A DNA stretch of 64,000 nt from NCBI RefSeq assembly GCF_000001735.4, contig NC_003075.7, forward strand, positions 17,361,001 to 17,425,000, given 5' to 3'. Below the pieces are notes generated by a model. That model saw only the letters and a list, made by a program, of their open reading frames with translations, had not been told where the DNA came from and did no database searches. The position numbers and the translations under genes are program-made. Shown one piece after another: positions 1 through 12,723 of the stretch (positions are counted from its first letter, which is position 1; each line of letters opens with the position of its first letter). Source of the stretch: Arabidopsis thaliana. Taxonomy: Eukaryota; Streptophyta; Magnoliopsida; Brassicales; Brassicaceae.

Positions 1-78
1 TCCTTCCTGAATCAGAAATTCAAGAAACCCTTTTATCTTCAATTCAAAATGAACCAAAAAACAGTAAAGTTCACTTAC

Positions 79-189
79 CGCAGAATAACGAGGACCTTCC
101 AAGTTTCTATCTTCTCTATATCTTCCATTACATTGTCCATCAGAAAACTTATGGCTAGAACCTTTAAGGATTTTAGTTAGCCACCCCAT
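79..189 (-). CDS. DAR1: DAR1 (DA1-related protein 1), N-terminal exon only
   Basis: Partial gene running off the left edge. On the minus strand an ATG at 189 opens 37 codons beginning MGWLTKILKGSSH and ending PRYSA at 79, followed by a GTAAGT donor at 78. This N-terminus matches my memory of Arabidopsis DAR1 (AT4G36860), a homologue of DA1. Family members carry ubiquitin-interacting motifs, a LIM domain and a C-terminal zinc-peptidase domain, and limit organ growth. None of those domains lies in this window. The coding exon starts at 209 after a TATGCAG acceptor, so the 20 bases before the ATG are leader. An upstream ATG at 258 is in the same frame but lies inside the leader intron, so 189 is the likely start. 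The identification rests on the short N-terminus. Confidence 0.8.
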
Positions 190-209
190 TGGCAACAACA
201 ATCCCTTAC

Positions 210-880
210 CTGCATAGAGAAACACTGTTATACATCCAAGAAAGAGAAGAAACTCCATGTCTTTTGTTTTTTTGTTTTTCCTTAATCAAGGATTAAGACA
301 ATAATTGGTAAGAAAGAATCAGACTGATCCAACAAAGAAAGTTAAATAATATGCAAATGGCAAAACAGCAATTGAAGAAGGTATTATTATAGGGAGATTG
401 CATCAAATATAAAAGGGTTACCGAAATCTTAAAGACTGAATTGAAAATAAGGAACCAAAGTACGGAGCTTATTACAAACAATCTCAAGACCCTAAATTGT
501 AATAATATCCAGAAAAAGATTATCCACATCATCCTCAAAACAATCAACCTAATCTACATTCATCATTCCAAATACCCATAAGAAGAAAAATGAAATCTTT
601 ATGAAGTTTATTACTGTTAAAGAAAAGGAATCTAAGTACAAGTCAAAAACAGAGTAAAGAGAAATCGCAAATTACCTGAAGGAGATGACAATAAAATTAG
701 CAAAATTAGATGACCCTATGGATCAAAAAAGGAAACTCAATAAACATGATTCTTCAACTTCTCTCGATCACCCTAAAAATCAGGACTTTCTTAGGGAATT
801 GACAGCAGAAACAGAGCAGCAATAGAGAGAGAGAAAGTGAAGGGAGACACTTGAATTCGAAGCAAAACCCTTTAGCTTTT
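210..880 (-). promoter_or_regulatory. DAR1: DAR1 5' leader: noncoding first exon and leader intron
   Basis: The minus strand shows a splice donor (TTCAG|GTAAT, exon end near 676) and an acceptor at 211-210, defining a leader intron of about 466 bp. The noncoding first exon therefore runs from roughly 880 to 676; the transcription start is a guess. It contains a 13-codon uORF at 747-706 (MFIEFPFLIHRVI). Leader introns are common in this gene class. The exon is read from splice consensus only. Confidence 0.5.
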
Positions 881-2156
881 AGAACCCGTGACTGTTAATT
901 ATCTTAAAAAGCGTGAAGAAAGCTTAATAAATGGAACAGAATAGAGAGAGAGAGATGAGTAGAGGATAAATCTCCATTAAACACACTTAAAGGTAAGAAC
1001 TTTATGGAGAAGATGATGGAAATTGTTACGTTTTTTTTGGTTGGGAAGGTCAAGCAAGTGGGCACTTGTTTACAAAAAAAAAAACTAATCATATTATTTT
1101 ACGGAAGAAATTATTAAGAAGGTTTATAGAAATCAAATGTTTGAAAAATTAAGAGAGAAGAAAAAAAAGAGCTGATGTTTACTAGCATTAACACTAGTGA
1201 CACACAATCTTTGACTCTCCTCTAATTTACTCTTCTTTAGCCTTTTTTCAACACTCCTAAGTTGATGATTTTGCTCATGACTTTTACTATTCACAATAAA
1301 ATACCGTTTTTTTCTTTCACATCAAATTTTTAATTAAAATTAATAGAAAAAAGTAAAATAAAACAAAAGTTTAATATACTTCAATGAATAATAACTCGCA
1401 CATGAATGGAATAAATTTTGTGTCCAACACATCACCCTGTTCGAAATCCCCTGGTCTGTAAACCCAATTTTACACAAAAATACAAAGCAGAAATATAGAA
1501 ACTGAAAAAAATCATTGAAAATTGTTAGTAGGTAAGGTTATCTAATACTTTATTTAGCTCAACCTAATGCATTATTTAGTTACATACGACCAAATTAATT
1601 GGAAAAATATAGACAATATTATCTGGATAATTAGATGAGATGACCCATTGCTAATCACAATTGTACATTACAGTTTCTTATATATATTATTATTTTATTT
1701 TTGTGGTTGAGATTAAATTTTGTTAGAAGGATCAAGAGAATTCGGTGGGTTCAATATAAAACCACATGTGAAAAAAAAAACGTGTATATTGTGATTAGCC
1801 AATCAATTAGTTGTTTAGGTGCCCAAACTTACTGTGCCACCGCAAGTTTTATCAAAATTAGGTGCTTAGCAAGATGATTCAACTACTCCAGGATATTTTA
1901 TTTTCCTCTGTTAATATTTTTTTTTTCTGATTGTTTTATTTTAGTAGTAGTTGAATCAAGTGACGTTCTTTAAATTGTGATCCCACTCACTTCTTACGCA
2001 AGCAATGAATTAAAGTACTGCAATAGACAAACTTATTTGTTATATATTGGTCATCAAAGTTATCAATTAGCTTTCCAAAAATTTCACTTTATTCACATCT
2101 ATAAATCATTGACACTAATACTGATGCCATATATTACTAAAGAAAAAAAGAAAGAA

Positions 2157-2306
2157 AGATAGTTGTATTATCCAGTGGCCATATATTTTAACCAGGCTTC
2201 TTAAGGCCCATATGGTAAATTTGGGCCGACGAATCAAAACCCTTATTGTAGAATAATTTTTAAGTTTAAATCAGTTACAGATAGTTGTATTATCAGTGGC
2301 CATATA
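2157..2306. repeat. Direct repeat (~29 bp, two copies 122 bp apart)
   Basis: AGATAGTTGTATTATC followed by AGTGGCCATATAT occurs at 2157-2186 (with one extra C) and again at 2279-2306. The stretch between the copies holds GGCCCATATGG and TTTGGGCCG. It looks like a local duplication or the footprint of an insertion. Confidence 0.7.
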
Positions 2307-2672
2307 TCATATAATGATTGTGGGCTGGGTTTTTTTTTTTTTTGTCTAACAATTTTTGACGATAATATCTTTAATATTGAGCTACAAACAATTTTCATTT
2401 TAAAAAAATGCGCCGTTGAATCAAATAGAAAACAGAGAAATCATGTTGAAAAAAACAAAACAGTTAATTTAGAAAATAAAAATTTATGTATTGACAAAAA
2501 TCCATTTTCATATTATATAATTACTCCCTTTTGACAAGAGAAGTTATTATTACTCTTCGACCATATCAATTTCTAAATTATTTTTAAGCATAAAAATAAA
2601 AAGAGTAAAAAAGATTTTGAAGCTTGGTGATGAAAAGTTGAAAACACAGGCTGTCACGCTGGATGATCAAAA

Positions 2673-2725
2673 CACGTGGCACATTGAGGAACGTTGATCC
2701 CAGCATGGACCACAAATCCCACGTG
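2673..2725. promoter_or_regulatory. Pair of ABRE/G-box elements (CACGTGGC)
   Basis: CACGTGGC occurs at 2673-2680 and again at 2720-2727, 47 bp apart, in a locally GC-richer patch. CACGTGGC is the classic bZIP/ABRE core. It lies about 1.8 kb upstream of the DAR1 leader and over 5 kb from BLH2. Function is inferred from the motif only. Confidence 0.4.
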
Positions 2726-5700
2726 GCCATGGCCATCCCTTGCCGGTTTTCCAGGTGGACCAATCAAAATTAATATGTCTCTTAGGACCATTTTTTTTAT
2801 ATGTACACGTTTTCATTTTGAAAACATATTGATAAGGAAAAATAAATCAAGCATTTTTTTAGTTGTAGATTACAACGACGGTGTGACTGGTTCGCTGCTT
2901 CTTTTTTCCATTGGGGACTTCTATAATTTAGTCACTACCAATAAATCATTCATCATAATTTAATTGCAAAGTACAGATATCTCCTAAACATGTTTATCAA
3001 AAAATGTTACTCCGTGTTCATCTACGATTTATATAAATATTAGAGATATAACACTACGGTCCTTATACATAAAAGAACTGAATTAAGTGTTTTGTATAAT
3101 ATTTTCTTATGTATTTATATATATATATACAAAAACATTATAACAAAATGGTCAAGATATCCAAAAAGCTACTATAACAAATGGTCCTAGCTAATTATTG
3201 GTGGTATATGAATCTAGACAAGGAAATAAATGATATGAATTCGTAGAGGTTGTTGTAATTGTATTAAGGTTTAAATTATACTCTTTAGATGCAAAATAAA
3301 TAAAGAAATAAACAATAATAATTGGAAAGATAATATTGAAAAAATGTGGTGACAGAAGACCATGAGAATGTTGGTCCCTTGGACCTTCGCACATAAAAAC
3401 ATTTTGCTTCTTTTGTTTTTCTTCATTTGATGACAATTTTTGCTTTATTTAACCAACTATTGCCCAATGGTAACTTCTAATATAGGTTCACACATATATT
3501 ATCAATAGTTGATACTTTTTACTTCTATATTGATGAAATTGGAAGAAAGGTCCGTTGACTCGATGGTCCATATACAGTTTTAATTTAGATGAGCGATTAG
3601 TGAGTTTTGATATACATTATTCATGAATCATGAACTTAACAAACCTTTCAAGATAAGGCGTTGCATATTCTTGAATATATATATGATTTCAGATCTCATA
3701 CGAATCATCAATTTTAACTTATTTCATTTGATATAATAGTTTATCCTGTTTGGCCAATTCAATGGTCATTTTCTATACAGTCTCACATAGTTACAGTTGC
3801 ATGTACTACTGAGTCATAGTCATGAGTGGCACATCAATTCACTAGCTGAGATGTGATTTCTTTTATATATAATAATCAGAATATAAAGACAAAAAAAAAC
3901 ATCTTCAATCAATCCTTGCCCTATTTTTTTCATTAATTTCTAACGCGTGAGGATTTGGATATACAAAGTATTTGTGGTTGTTCGCGGAGAAAATATGATA
4001 GGTTAGAAGTTAACATCATTAGGTGAGGATTTCCCAAACTTAAATTGAATTAATTAGTGCATAAGTTTAGTCTCTTTTAAGACTCAACGTTTGATCATTG
4101 TATAAGGATTTAGTTATTTGATTACATTTACACTATCATCAAGTGACCAAAAAAAAAAATTACAAGTGACCTAATTCAGATTCGTTGTGATCTTCATGGT
4201 GACATAAACACAGAAGTTTTCGCAAGTACCTCATGGGAAGTAACATTATTCGAACCTTGATAAGACAAATACACTGACATAGTAGTCGGGGACAAATTTA
4301 AAGAAACATGTCGTTCCTAGATTTTGACAGTTTTCATGCACACGCATACGTTACATATGTGTATATGTTTGTATTAAAAACATTAAAACAGTTCTCAAAA
4401 GCAAACCTTAAAAAGAGTAGTGAGCTTGTTAAGTCAAACGATTAAGCAAAAACAGTAAAACACTGTTAGATTGTAAAATAACAATTAATGGTTAAAAAGC
4501 AAAAATAGAAACAGAGTAAAAGAGTTGAAAACTACTATTACTCATCAAACCAATGAAATAAGAATCTAAAATAGAAGATGAGAAAGAAAAAAAAAAGTAA
4601 ATACGAAAGGAACAATTTGAGTAACACCAAAAGGACAAGAAATGGAATAAGAAGGGACCATCACTGCCATTTTCACAACTCCCTTTGTGGTCTCACTCTC
4701 CCATTACTCATGACAAATAATCAAATTTATTTGTTTCTTTCTCATCGACTTTATTGTTTACAACTTTATGTATAATAAAACTTCTTACAGAGTTAAGAAT
4801 GAACAAAACTTTCATATGAATCTTAAGCTCACAAAGGAGATTACCACTAATTAGAAATTACCAAAAAAAAAATCAGTAAAAAAGAATGTAATTCCGGCAA
4901 CTTTCAAACTCATGAGGCATAATAATGGTTTGCAGAATTTCATATGACGACGATTGATGGATATGAAACCATATGGTATATTGACTAGACAATAAATCAA
5001 ACCTACGTGGCTATGAGACTATATTATGAGTCCTTGTAATAGCTTTTGGCTAATCAAACCTTTTTTTATCTCCTTTAGAGAAAGTGGTGACTTTAATCTT
5101 CTAACAAATTGCAATTGCACCACATTTAATCAAATCAAACCTAACTCTAATTTTATCGAATCTGGATGATAACTCATAATTTTTCCTTCAACGTACTTAA
5201 AAGACCAAACCCGATGAAAGCCTTTTCAACAATAACTTAGTTCATGATCCTTTTGTCTGAAAACAGGATCTGGAAATCAACGTTGTTATAGTCAGGTAAT
5301 ATGAAACCTATCACGACAGATATAACAGATCATTGCAATATATAATAACATTTCATATTTAATCATAATTTATCACCACGAGTTTGTATATATATAATCA
5401 TTTGGTTTTCGTGAAAAACTAATTGTGTAAATATTTCTTTATAAGTTTGTGATTTTTGGTAGCAAACATTTTGTTTTATGGACTCATTGTCTTTGCTTTC
5501 ATGTTTTTTGTTTTTCGTAGGACCAAATTTATAGGTTATACATTCATCTAAAACCTTAAAAAAATCAACTAAAGATTTACATTCTTACTGATCATAGCAA
5601 GTAAATTAGTCTCCTTTGTGTTGTCGAAATGACTCAACCTCACAACATGATCACACTTTCTGATCCAAGAGCTATCCAAAATACACCGGTTACATTAAAC

Positions 5701-7927
5701 TACGAACACATTTCAATGATAATGAACAGTTAAACACATTACATAGCTTTGGTTATAAGACGCAGAAATTAAAAAATCAATCAAAATATTCGATACTATG
5801 AAATTGAATGTTCATGTGAGGTCGAAAAGCGGAAACGTGTCGAAATAAAAATGAAGAGACTAATAAATATGTTGAAGGTTAGACAATTGACACCATTGAA
5901 GATATGATAAAGCAGAGGAAAAAGGATCCATTACAAGTTGGCTTTGGTGGGTAAAGAGTATAAATGCCTAAGAAGAAGATCCTCTCCACACGTACGAAAA
6001 AGGAAGGTTCGGCACGTAACAGATAGTTGTGCATACGTGTGAAAGGAGGGTGGGATTCACGTGAGAGAGATTGAACCATTTCTATTTCAGAAAGGAAAAA
6101 ATAGAAAACGAGAAAAAATATCGGTAGGAAGGTAGAAAGGTTAAGCTGTCAATTGTCATTCCAGGTTTTGTAGTTGGAACATAAAACTTTTGTAGCTATA
6201 ATTTTAAAATAAAACCTGCAACGTATTTTTATGAAATTTTACGTTTCTAGGGAATATTAAAATGGAAAAACAGAGTGTTTTTATTTTATTTTATTTTAAT
6301 TACTACTCCGACATGAATTAACTGTGTAAAAATAAAAAATAAAAAATAACAGAATTTGCGTGCTGATATGATTTTGACATGAAAGATTCCCACATGGTGT
6401 CACACAATAAACAAAATTCAATGTTATTATATAAGTGGAGTTACACTTGTGCTTTCGACATTTCCATTAATTATTTATCCCAATATGGACTTATGCCTAC
6501 GGTGCGATATCTAATACTTTCTCTAACCATTTGTGGGATATGCACCAAAACTCGAATTTGGGAATGCTATTTTTTTAGCAAGACAGACGTGATACGAAAT
6601 ATGTCACCGCTTTAAGAAAGAAATTCCGATATCTATATATTAACCATGGAATTAAAAATATAGTCTAGCCATACCAAAAAAAGAAACTCAAGTACTCGAA
6701 CTCAAAGCTGTTGAACCAAAAAAACGGTTATGTGTCGATTTCATCGGTTTTCTAGATTATCCCCCACATAAACCTAATTAACATTTTGAGCACTTGACTT
6801 CTGAACCGTCCTCCTACCTTTCACACGTTCCAAACCACAACTCCCGCTCGTGCGAACTCTCATCTTTTATTGTTTATTTGATACACCAAACAAAAAAAAT
6901 GCACACCGAATTTCATTACATTATCCTTCAAGCCATTCATAGTTACATCGTACTCGACCCTCAAGTAGTAAAATTTAATTTATGATCACAAGATCGATGG
7001 CCGGAAAAAATAGTTTGAATATATACTTTTTCTAGCCTTTGCATTATTTTGCATGAGTATTATTACTTCGGCCATGCTAATTGTTAGAAAATACAGCTTA
7101 CATTTTATTTAACACTGTATTGGTATATATGTATGTGGGATATATTATGTTATCATTAGAAAATGCTAATTAATATGTAACTAATTTGTCATTTCCCTGA
7201 AAAGTCGATTGGAAGGGATAATTAACTTGTGGTTAGAACTTAAAATCAATTGATTATATGAGATTAATTTGTTGTGGTGTTGTGATTACGACCAGTCGTA
7301 CGGAGTTTTAGAGAGTCATATTCTCGCATAAAGTAAGTAAATTCAATTTTGATGTAGTAGAAAAAAAAAATTAACAAACGTTAAGAAGATTTTTTTTTTT
7401 TTTATGAAGTTTTTTATTTACGAAGATCTTTTAGGGTATTCCAGGTTAAGATAATAGAGATATGCTACATTTAAAATAAATGTGTAGACTTTAAATTATG
7501 CTGATGAGGACTGGGGAGCTATGCACCAACAATGACCAGTTACGTAAATATGGACTTAATTGACCCTATCTGCGAGTCAGTCCAGTGAAATCAGAAGAAT
7601 GACAGATGAGGGTATTATGGGAAATATAAATATGGCAGTATTTTAAATATTATATATGTTTTTTTTTTTTGTCACGATAGTATTACTAAAATTTATGGTG
7701 GTGGTTCGTATCATTGAGATATGACCTTGTACTCACTTAAAAAAAAAAAAAAAAAATTACGAAAATAAACATCTTCAAATTGTTAATGGCAGAAGACATT
7801 TACGTGAAAAAAAGACGCATCTTAGAAATTTCTATCCTTCAATCCTACTATTAACCTTTTCAACTAAATCTTTCATAAGAAACCATAGTTTAAAAAATCA
7901 CCGATTTTTTTTTTGCACGAGCAGCTT

Positions 7928-8422
7928 TATATATATATAGGAAACCAACTAATAAAGAAGATTGGTGGGCTAAAAAGGGTGACGAAGAAGAAAGAAGAGT
8001 GACCTCTCTCTCGCATATTTTTCTTTCCGATATATATATCTTTTATAATATTTGTGAATTCTGAATAAACTCTTAGTAAGAAAGAAAAGGAGAGTCCAGA
8101 AAAAGAAAGCGAGAAAGAGAGAGAGAAAACGATACCTAAGCTCAATTATCTTCTCTGCAACAAACTCCAAAGGTATTATCTTCTTATGCTCTCTCTTTGC
8201 ATACATACATATATATAGATACCTACATATATATATCTCTATGTCTTTGTTCATCATCAGTTATATAGGTGATGTAGATAGATGGACAAAAAAACAGCGT
8301 AAGACCTAGTTTCTGACTTACATATGTTTTAAATTCTTTGTCTGAATCATTACAGGATCCGAGAGAGAGAGCTCTGGAACGATATTAACATATATCATGA
8401 AGAAAAAGATTGAAGTATTGAT
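7928..8422 (+). promoter_or_regulatory. BLH2: BLH2 core promoter and 5' leader with leader intron
   Basis: A TATA run at 7928-7940 precedes a GA-rich leader. A splice donor follows CTCCAAAG at 8172 (intron from 8173) and an acceptor TTACAG ends at 8355, giving a 183-bp leader intron. I see no ATG in the first leader exon. The second leader exon has an ATG at 8397 that opens an 11-codon uORF ([11 protein letters not shown]) ending at 8432, overlapping the main ATG at 8423 in another frame. The main ATG has a strong context (G at -3, G at +4). Confidence 0.55.
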
Positions 8423-11400
8423 ATGGGAATAACTAAAACTTCTCCTAATACTACAATTCTCTTGAAGACTTTTCACAATAATTCTATGTCCCAAGATTAT
8501 CATCATCATCATCATCATAATCAACACCAAGGAGGTATCTTCAACTTCTCTAATGGATTCGACCGATCAGATTCTCCCAATTTAACAACTCAGCAGAAGC
8601 AAGAGCATCAAAGGGTAGAGATGGACGAGGAATCTTCAGTCGCCGGAGGTAGGATTCCGGTCTACGAATCAGCCGGTATGTTATCCGAAATGTTTAATTT
8701 CCCCGGAAGCAGCGGTGGAGGAAGAGATCTCGACCTCGGCCAATCTTTCCGGTCAAATAGGCAGTTGCTTGAGGAGCAACATCAGAATATTCCGGCTATG
8801 AATGCTACGGATTCAGCCACCGCCACCGCAGCCGCCATGCAGTTATTCTTGATGAATCCACCGCCACCGCAACAACCACCGTCTCCGTCATCCACAACTT
8901 CCCCAAGGAGCCACCACAATTCTTCAACTCTTCACATGTTACTTCCAAGTCCATCCACCAACACAACTCACCATCAGAACTACACTAATCATATGTCTAT
9001 GCATCAGCTTCCACATCAGCATCACCAGCAGATATCGACGTGGCAGTCTTCTCCCGATCATCATCATCATCATCACAACAGCCAAACGGAGATTGGGACC
9101 GTCCACGTGGAAAACAGCGGAGGACACGGAGGACAAGGCTTGTCCTTATCTCTCTCATCGTCTTTAGAGGCTGCAGCAAAAGCGGAAGAGTATAGAAACA
9201 TTTACTACGGAGCCAATTCTTCTAACGCATCACCTCATCATCAATACAATCAATTCAAGACTCTTCTTGCTAATTCTTCTCAACATCACCATCAAGTATT
9301 AAACCAATTCCGATCATCTCCGGCTGCTTCTTCCTCTTCCATGGCAGCGGTCAATATCTTAAGAAACTCGAGGTACACAACGGCCGCGCAAGAGTTGTTG
9401 GAAGAGTTTTGTAGTGTTGGAAGAGGATTTTTGAAGAAGAACAAACTTGGGAACAGCTCAAACCCTAATACTTGCGGTGGTGATGGTGGTGGCAGCTCTC
9501 CTTCGTCGGCCGGAGCAAACAAGGAGCATCCTCCTTTATCGGCGTCTGATCGGATTGAGCATCAAAGAAGGAAAGTGAAACTACTCACCATGCTTGAAGA
9601 GGTATGTTCATATTAACTTTTAATATTGATTTTGACTTTGTCTATACTCTACAGTGATATTAGTTCATACATTTTACGTAAAATTGTTTTCGTTACATTT
9701 CGATAAGATTCATAAATTGATCCAAGAGTTATGACAAAGAAACAAGAAACCTGATATGACTGAATTGGTCTTTTGTTTTCTCGATTAACTACTTATTTTT
9801 GATTATTTTGGTAGAGTTTGATTGCGCAATCCTACCATCATTTGTTTAAAATTAAAATTAATTTAATCATTTTGCTCGTGTGACGGTCGTATTAGAAAGT
9901 ATATTGAATATTTTGATGCTTAGCGTTTGGTGGAATCGATTAATCAAAGAAAATGCATTAAATAATTACGATTAATTATGTAATTGGCGTTTCCTTCTCC
10001 ATATAAGCTACTCTCCAGTTACGTCCTAAAGCTAACCCTTGACGTTACTTATTTGTTTACCCATAATTGAATTATCTACTTTTTAGTTGACCTTGCTTTT
10101 TTCTCACTAGAAATAAATATTTTAGTTTATGCTCGAGGATACGATAAAATGTGCTGTTGGTAGGATTGCGCAAACATTGAAGTATATTCTCTGGTCAATA
10201 ATTTGTCTATATAATATCTTATTTTCTTATTTTGTCTCGTTTAAAGGTAACTAATTAATCTCATTAGTTTATTTATTAGATGATGCTCGTACACAAGCAT
10301 AGGTTCCCGTGATAAAATCTACACTAAATAATAATCACGTGAACATATAACACAACACACACGAGTTAACAATAACATTAATTAAAAGAAAAAGGCAAAT
10401 ATTGATATTTATGGATTGTATAATGTATAGTTTTGTTTCGTTGGCAGGTGGACCGACGGTACAACCATTACTGCGAGCAAATGCAGATGGTTGTGAACTC
10501 TTTCGACATAGTAATGGGCCACGGTGCGGCATTACCGTACACCGCATTGGCTCAAAAAGCTATGTCAAGACATTTTAGATGCCTTAAAGATGCAGTTGCG
10601 GCTCAGCTTAAGCAGAGTTGCGAACTTCTTGGGGACAAAGATGCAGCGGGAATCTCTTCTTCCGGGTTAACAAAAGGTGAAACTCCGCGTTTGCGTTTGC
10701 TAGAGCAAAGTTTGCGTCAGAACCGTGCGTTTCATCAAATGGGTATGATGGAACAAGAAGCTTGGCGGCCACAACGCGGTTTGCCTGAACGCTCCGTCAA
10801 TATACTTAGAGCTTGGCTCTTCGAACATTTCCTTCACCCGTAAGTCAATTTTTTCTTTCTTTCTCGTTATTTATTAATTATTATAGAGAAACTGAATTTT
10901 GAAAAAAGCTGAGAAAAAGTATTTATTTTCTCGTTATTTCACCTCTACTTTCTTTAGTACTATGTCTCTAGAATTTTGCTATTTTATTGTTAACGAGAGT
11001 GAACGAAAAAATGGAAATAAAGCAAAAGAGTAGTGTTTTTGTACTATTTTCACCTCTCTGACAAATTGCTTTAAGAGTAAAACAAAACAAAAAAAGCCAA
11101 GTAAAAAAAAAAAAACTGGATCGATGATATGTAATCATCAACTTTTCTTTTGTCTGTTAGATTCTCACGCCCTTGTTAGGAAAAAGTCTGTACTTTTTCT
11201 TGCGTCTACTTGATTGTATTGTATATAGTGAAAAGATAAAGAAAATAAATTACATTGAGTTTATTAGGGCAAAGATAGAGAGTGATGTCATTTTCTGGTC
11301 TCTTTCTCAGGTATCCAAGTGATGCAGATAAACACCTATTGGCTCGACAGACTGGTTTATCCAGAAATCAGGTCAGTCTACATATATACATATAGCCAAC

Positions 11401-12723
11401 GATATAATGAAATTTAAAATCTCCATGAATCAAATACATATGCCTCTACTTCACCAAGTTGTGTTAGCTGAGTATACTCTTAATCAGACAATCAAATGAC
11501 CACAGTCTGGATTACGAATTCTTAACCGCGTGTTTTAAAGATTTGTTTTAAACCCATCATTCTATGTTTATAAATAAACTCCACAATAGTACACAGTTAT
11601 ATATATAACTACAATATTAATTTATCACCCAAACCCATTTCATAATTTTCATAAACATATACATGCTTGTTATAAACATCAAATAATAAATACTAGTAGT
11701 TACTCAAAACGAATTTGACTAAGCCAAAATTATTTGACACCATGTACGAGTACACTAACTAGTAGCCTGAGATGACTCTATTGCATGGTTTTTGTTTCTT
11801 ATCTTTGTTTGGTTTGTGATATGACAGAGGAACACCATGTGTTTTGCCTTCCACTCACCATTAGCTTTTCTTGGGATTCGTCTTTAAATTATTATAGCAT
11901 ATTTATATATACAAAAACATAGGAGAGAGAGAAAGAGATCGACATTAAAGACGCAAAAGGGTCCATTTTTCCTCAAGTACATCAAAGTTTGCAGCTTTCA
12001 ATTGTCCCAAAGAAACCCTCAATTTCTTGTATCCCTACATTAAATAACCAAATGACAAATAAACAAAAAGAGCCCTCAATTTTATTTCGATATTATAATG
12101 ATTCAACTAGTGAAAATTTTGTCTCTTTTATTCAGGTATCAAATTGGTTCATAAATGCTAGGGTTCGTTTATGGAAACCAATGGTGGAAGAAATGTACCA
12201 ACAAGAATCAAAAGAAAGAGAAAGAGAAGAGGAATTAGAAGAGAACGAAGAAGATCAAGAAACAAAAAACAGCAACGACGACAAGAGCACAAAATCCAAC
12301 AACAATGAAAGCAACTTCACTGCCGTTCGGACCACTTCACAAACTCCAACGACAACCGCACCAGACGCATCAGACGCAGACGCAGCAGTAGCGACAGGCC
12401 ACCGTCTAAGATCCAACATTAATGCTTACGAAAACGACGCTTCATCACTTCTACTCCCTTCCTCTTATTCCAACGCCGCCGCTCCTGCCGCTGTTTCTGA
12501 CGACTTGAATTCTCGTTACGGTGGCTCAGACGCGTTTTCCGCCGTTGCCACGTGTCAACAAAGTGTAGGTGGGTTCGATGATGCTGACATGGATGGTGTT
12601 AACGTTATAAGGTTTGGGACAAACCCTACTGGTGACGTGTCTCTCACGCTTGGTTTACGCCACGCTGGAAACATGCCTGACAAAGACGCTTCTTTCTGCG
12701 TTAGAGAGTTTGGGGGTTTTTAG
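8423..12723 (+). CDS. BLH2: BEL1-like homeodomain protein 2 (BLH2 / SAWTOOTH1)
   Basis: Four coding exons: 8423-9601, 10448-10839, 11311-11371 and 12136-12723, joining in phase to 739 residues, the length I recall for Arabidopsis BLH2/SAW1. Nuclear TALE transcription factor that pairs with KNOX proteins; with SAW2 (BLH4) it restrains KNOX expression in leaf margins. Domains in order: His-rich stretches near the N-terminus, a [11 protein letters not shown] motif, SKY region (~316-337), BELL domain (~375-450), TALE homeodomain (~500-562) with the PYP loop ([10 protein letters not shown]) and recognition helix [17 protein letters not shown], and a C-terminal ZIBEL-type motif VSLTLGL (712-718). 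The homeodomain is split over three exons, as in other BELL genes. Exon 1 ends GAG|GTATGT. The next gene converges on it. Confidence 0.95.

Larger units (their letters stand above)
900..7900. other. Long AT-rich intergenic region, DAR1 to BLH2
   Basis: About 7 kb without a supportable gene. Open frames here are short, AT-rich, unspliced and without recognisable domains. It should hold the promoters of DAR1 (left) and BLH2 (right), which are divergently transcribed. Items that stand out: a direct repeat of about 29 bp at 2157-2186 and 2279-2306, a pair of ABRE-type G-boxes at 2673 and 2720, site II (GGCCCA) motifs around 2200-2225, and short AT microsatellites such as 3117-3128. I see no tRNA, rRNA or intact transposon. 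Confidence 0.6.

Noticed and set aside
1440..1460. TTCGAAATCC resembling a tRNA B-box
   Set aside because: No acceptor stem, D-arm or A-box at the right distance on either strand.
3191..3436. 81-codon minus-strand frame with MCEGPRDQHSHGLLSPHF
   Set aside because: The composition becomes plain AT-rich after 40 codons, with no domain, splice or promoter context.
6379..6615. 78-codon plus-strand frame with YLSQYGLMPTVRYLIL
   Set aside because: No family recognised and no promoter or leader signals; consistent with chance in 7 kb of AT-rich DNA.
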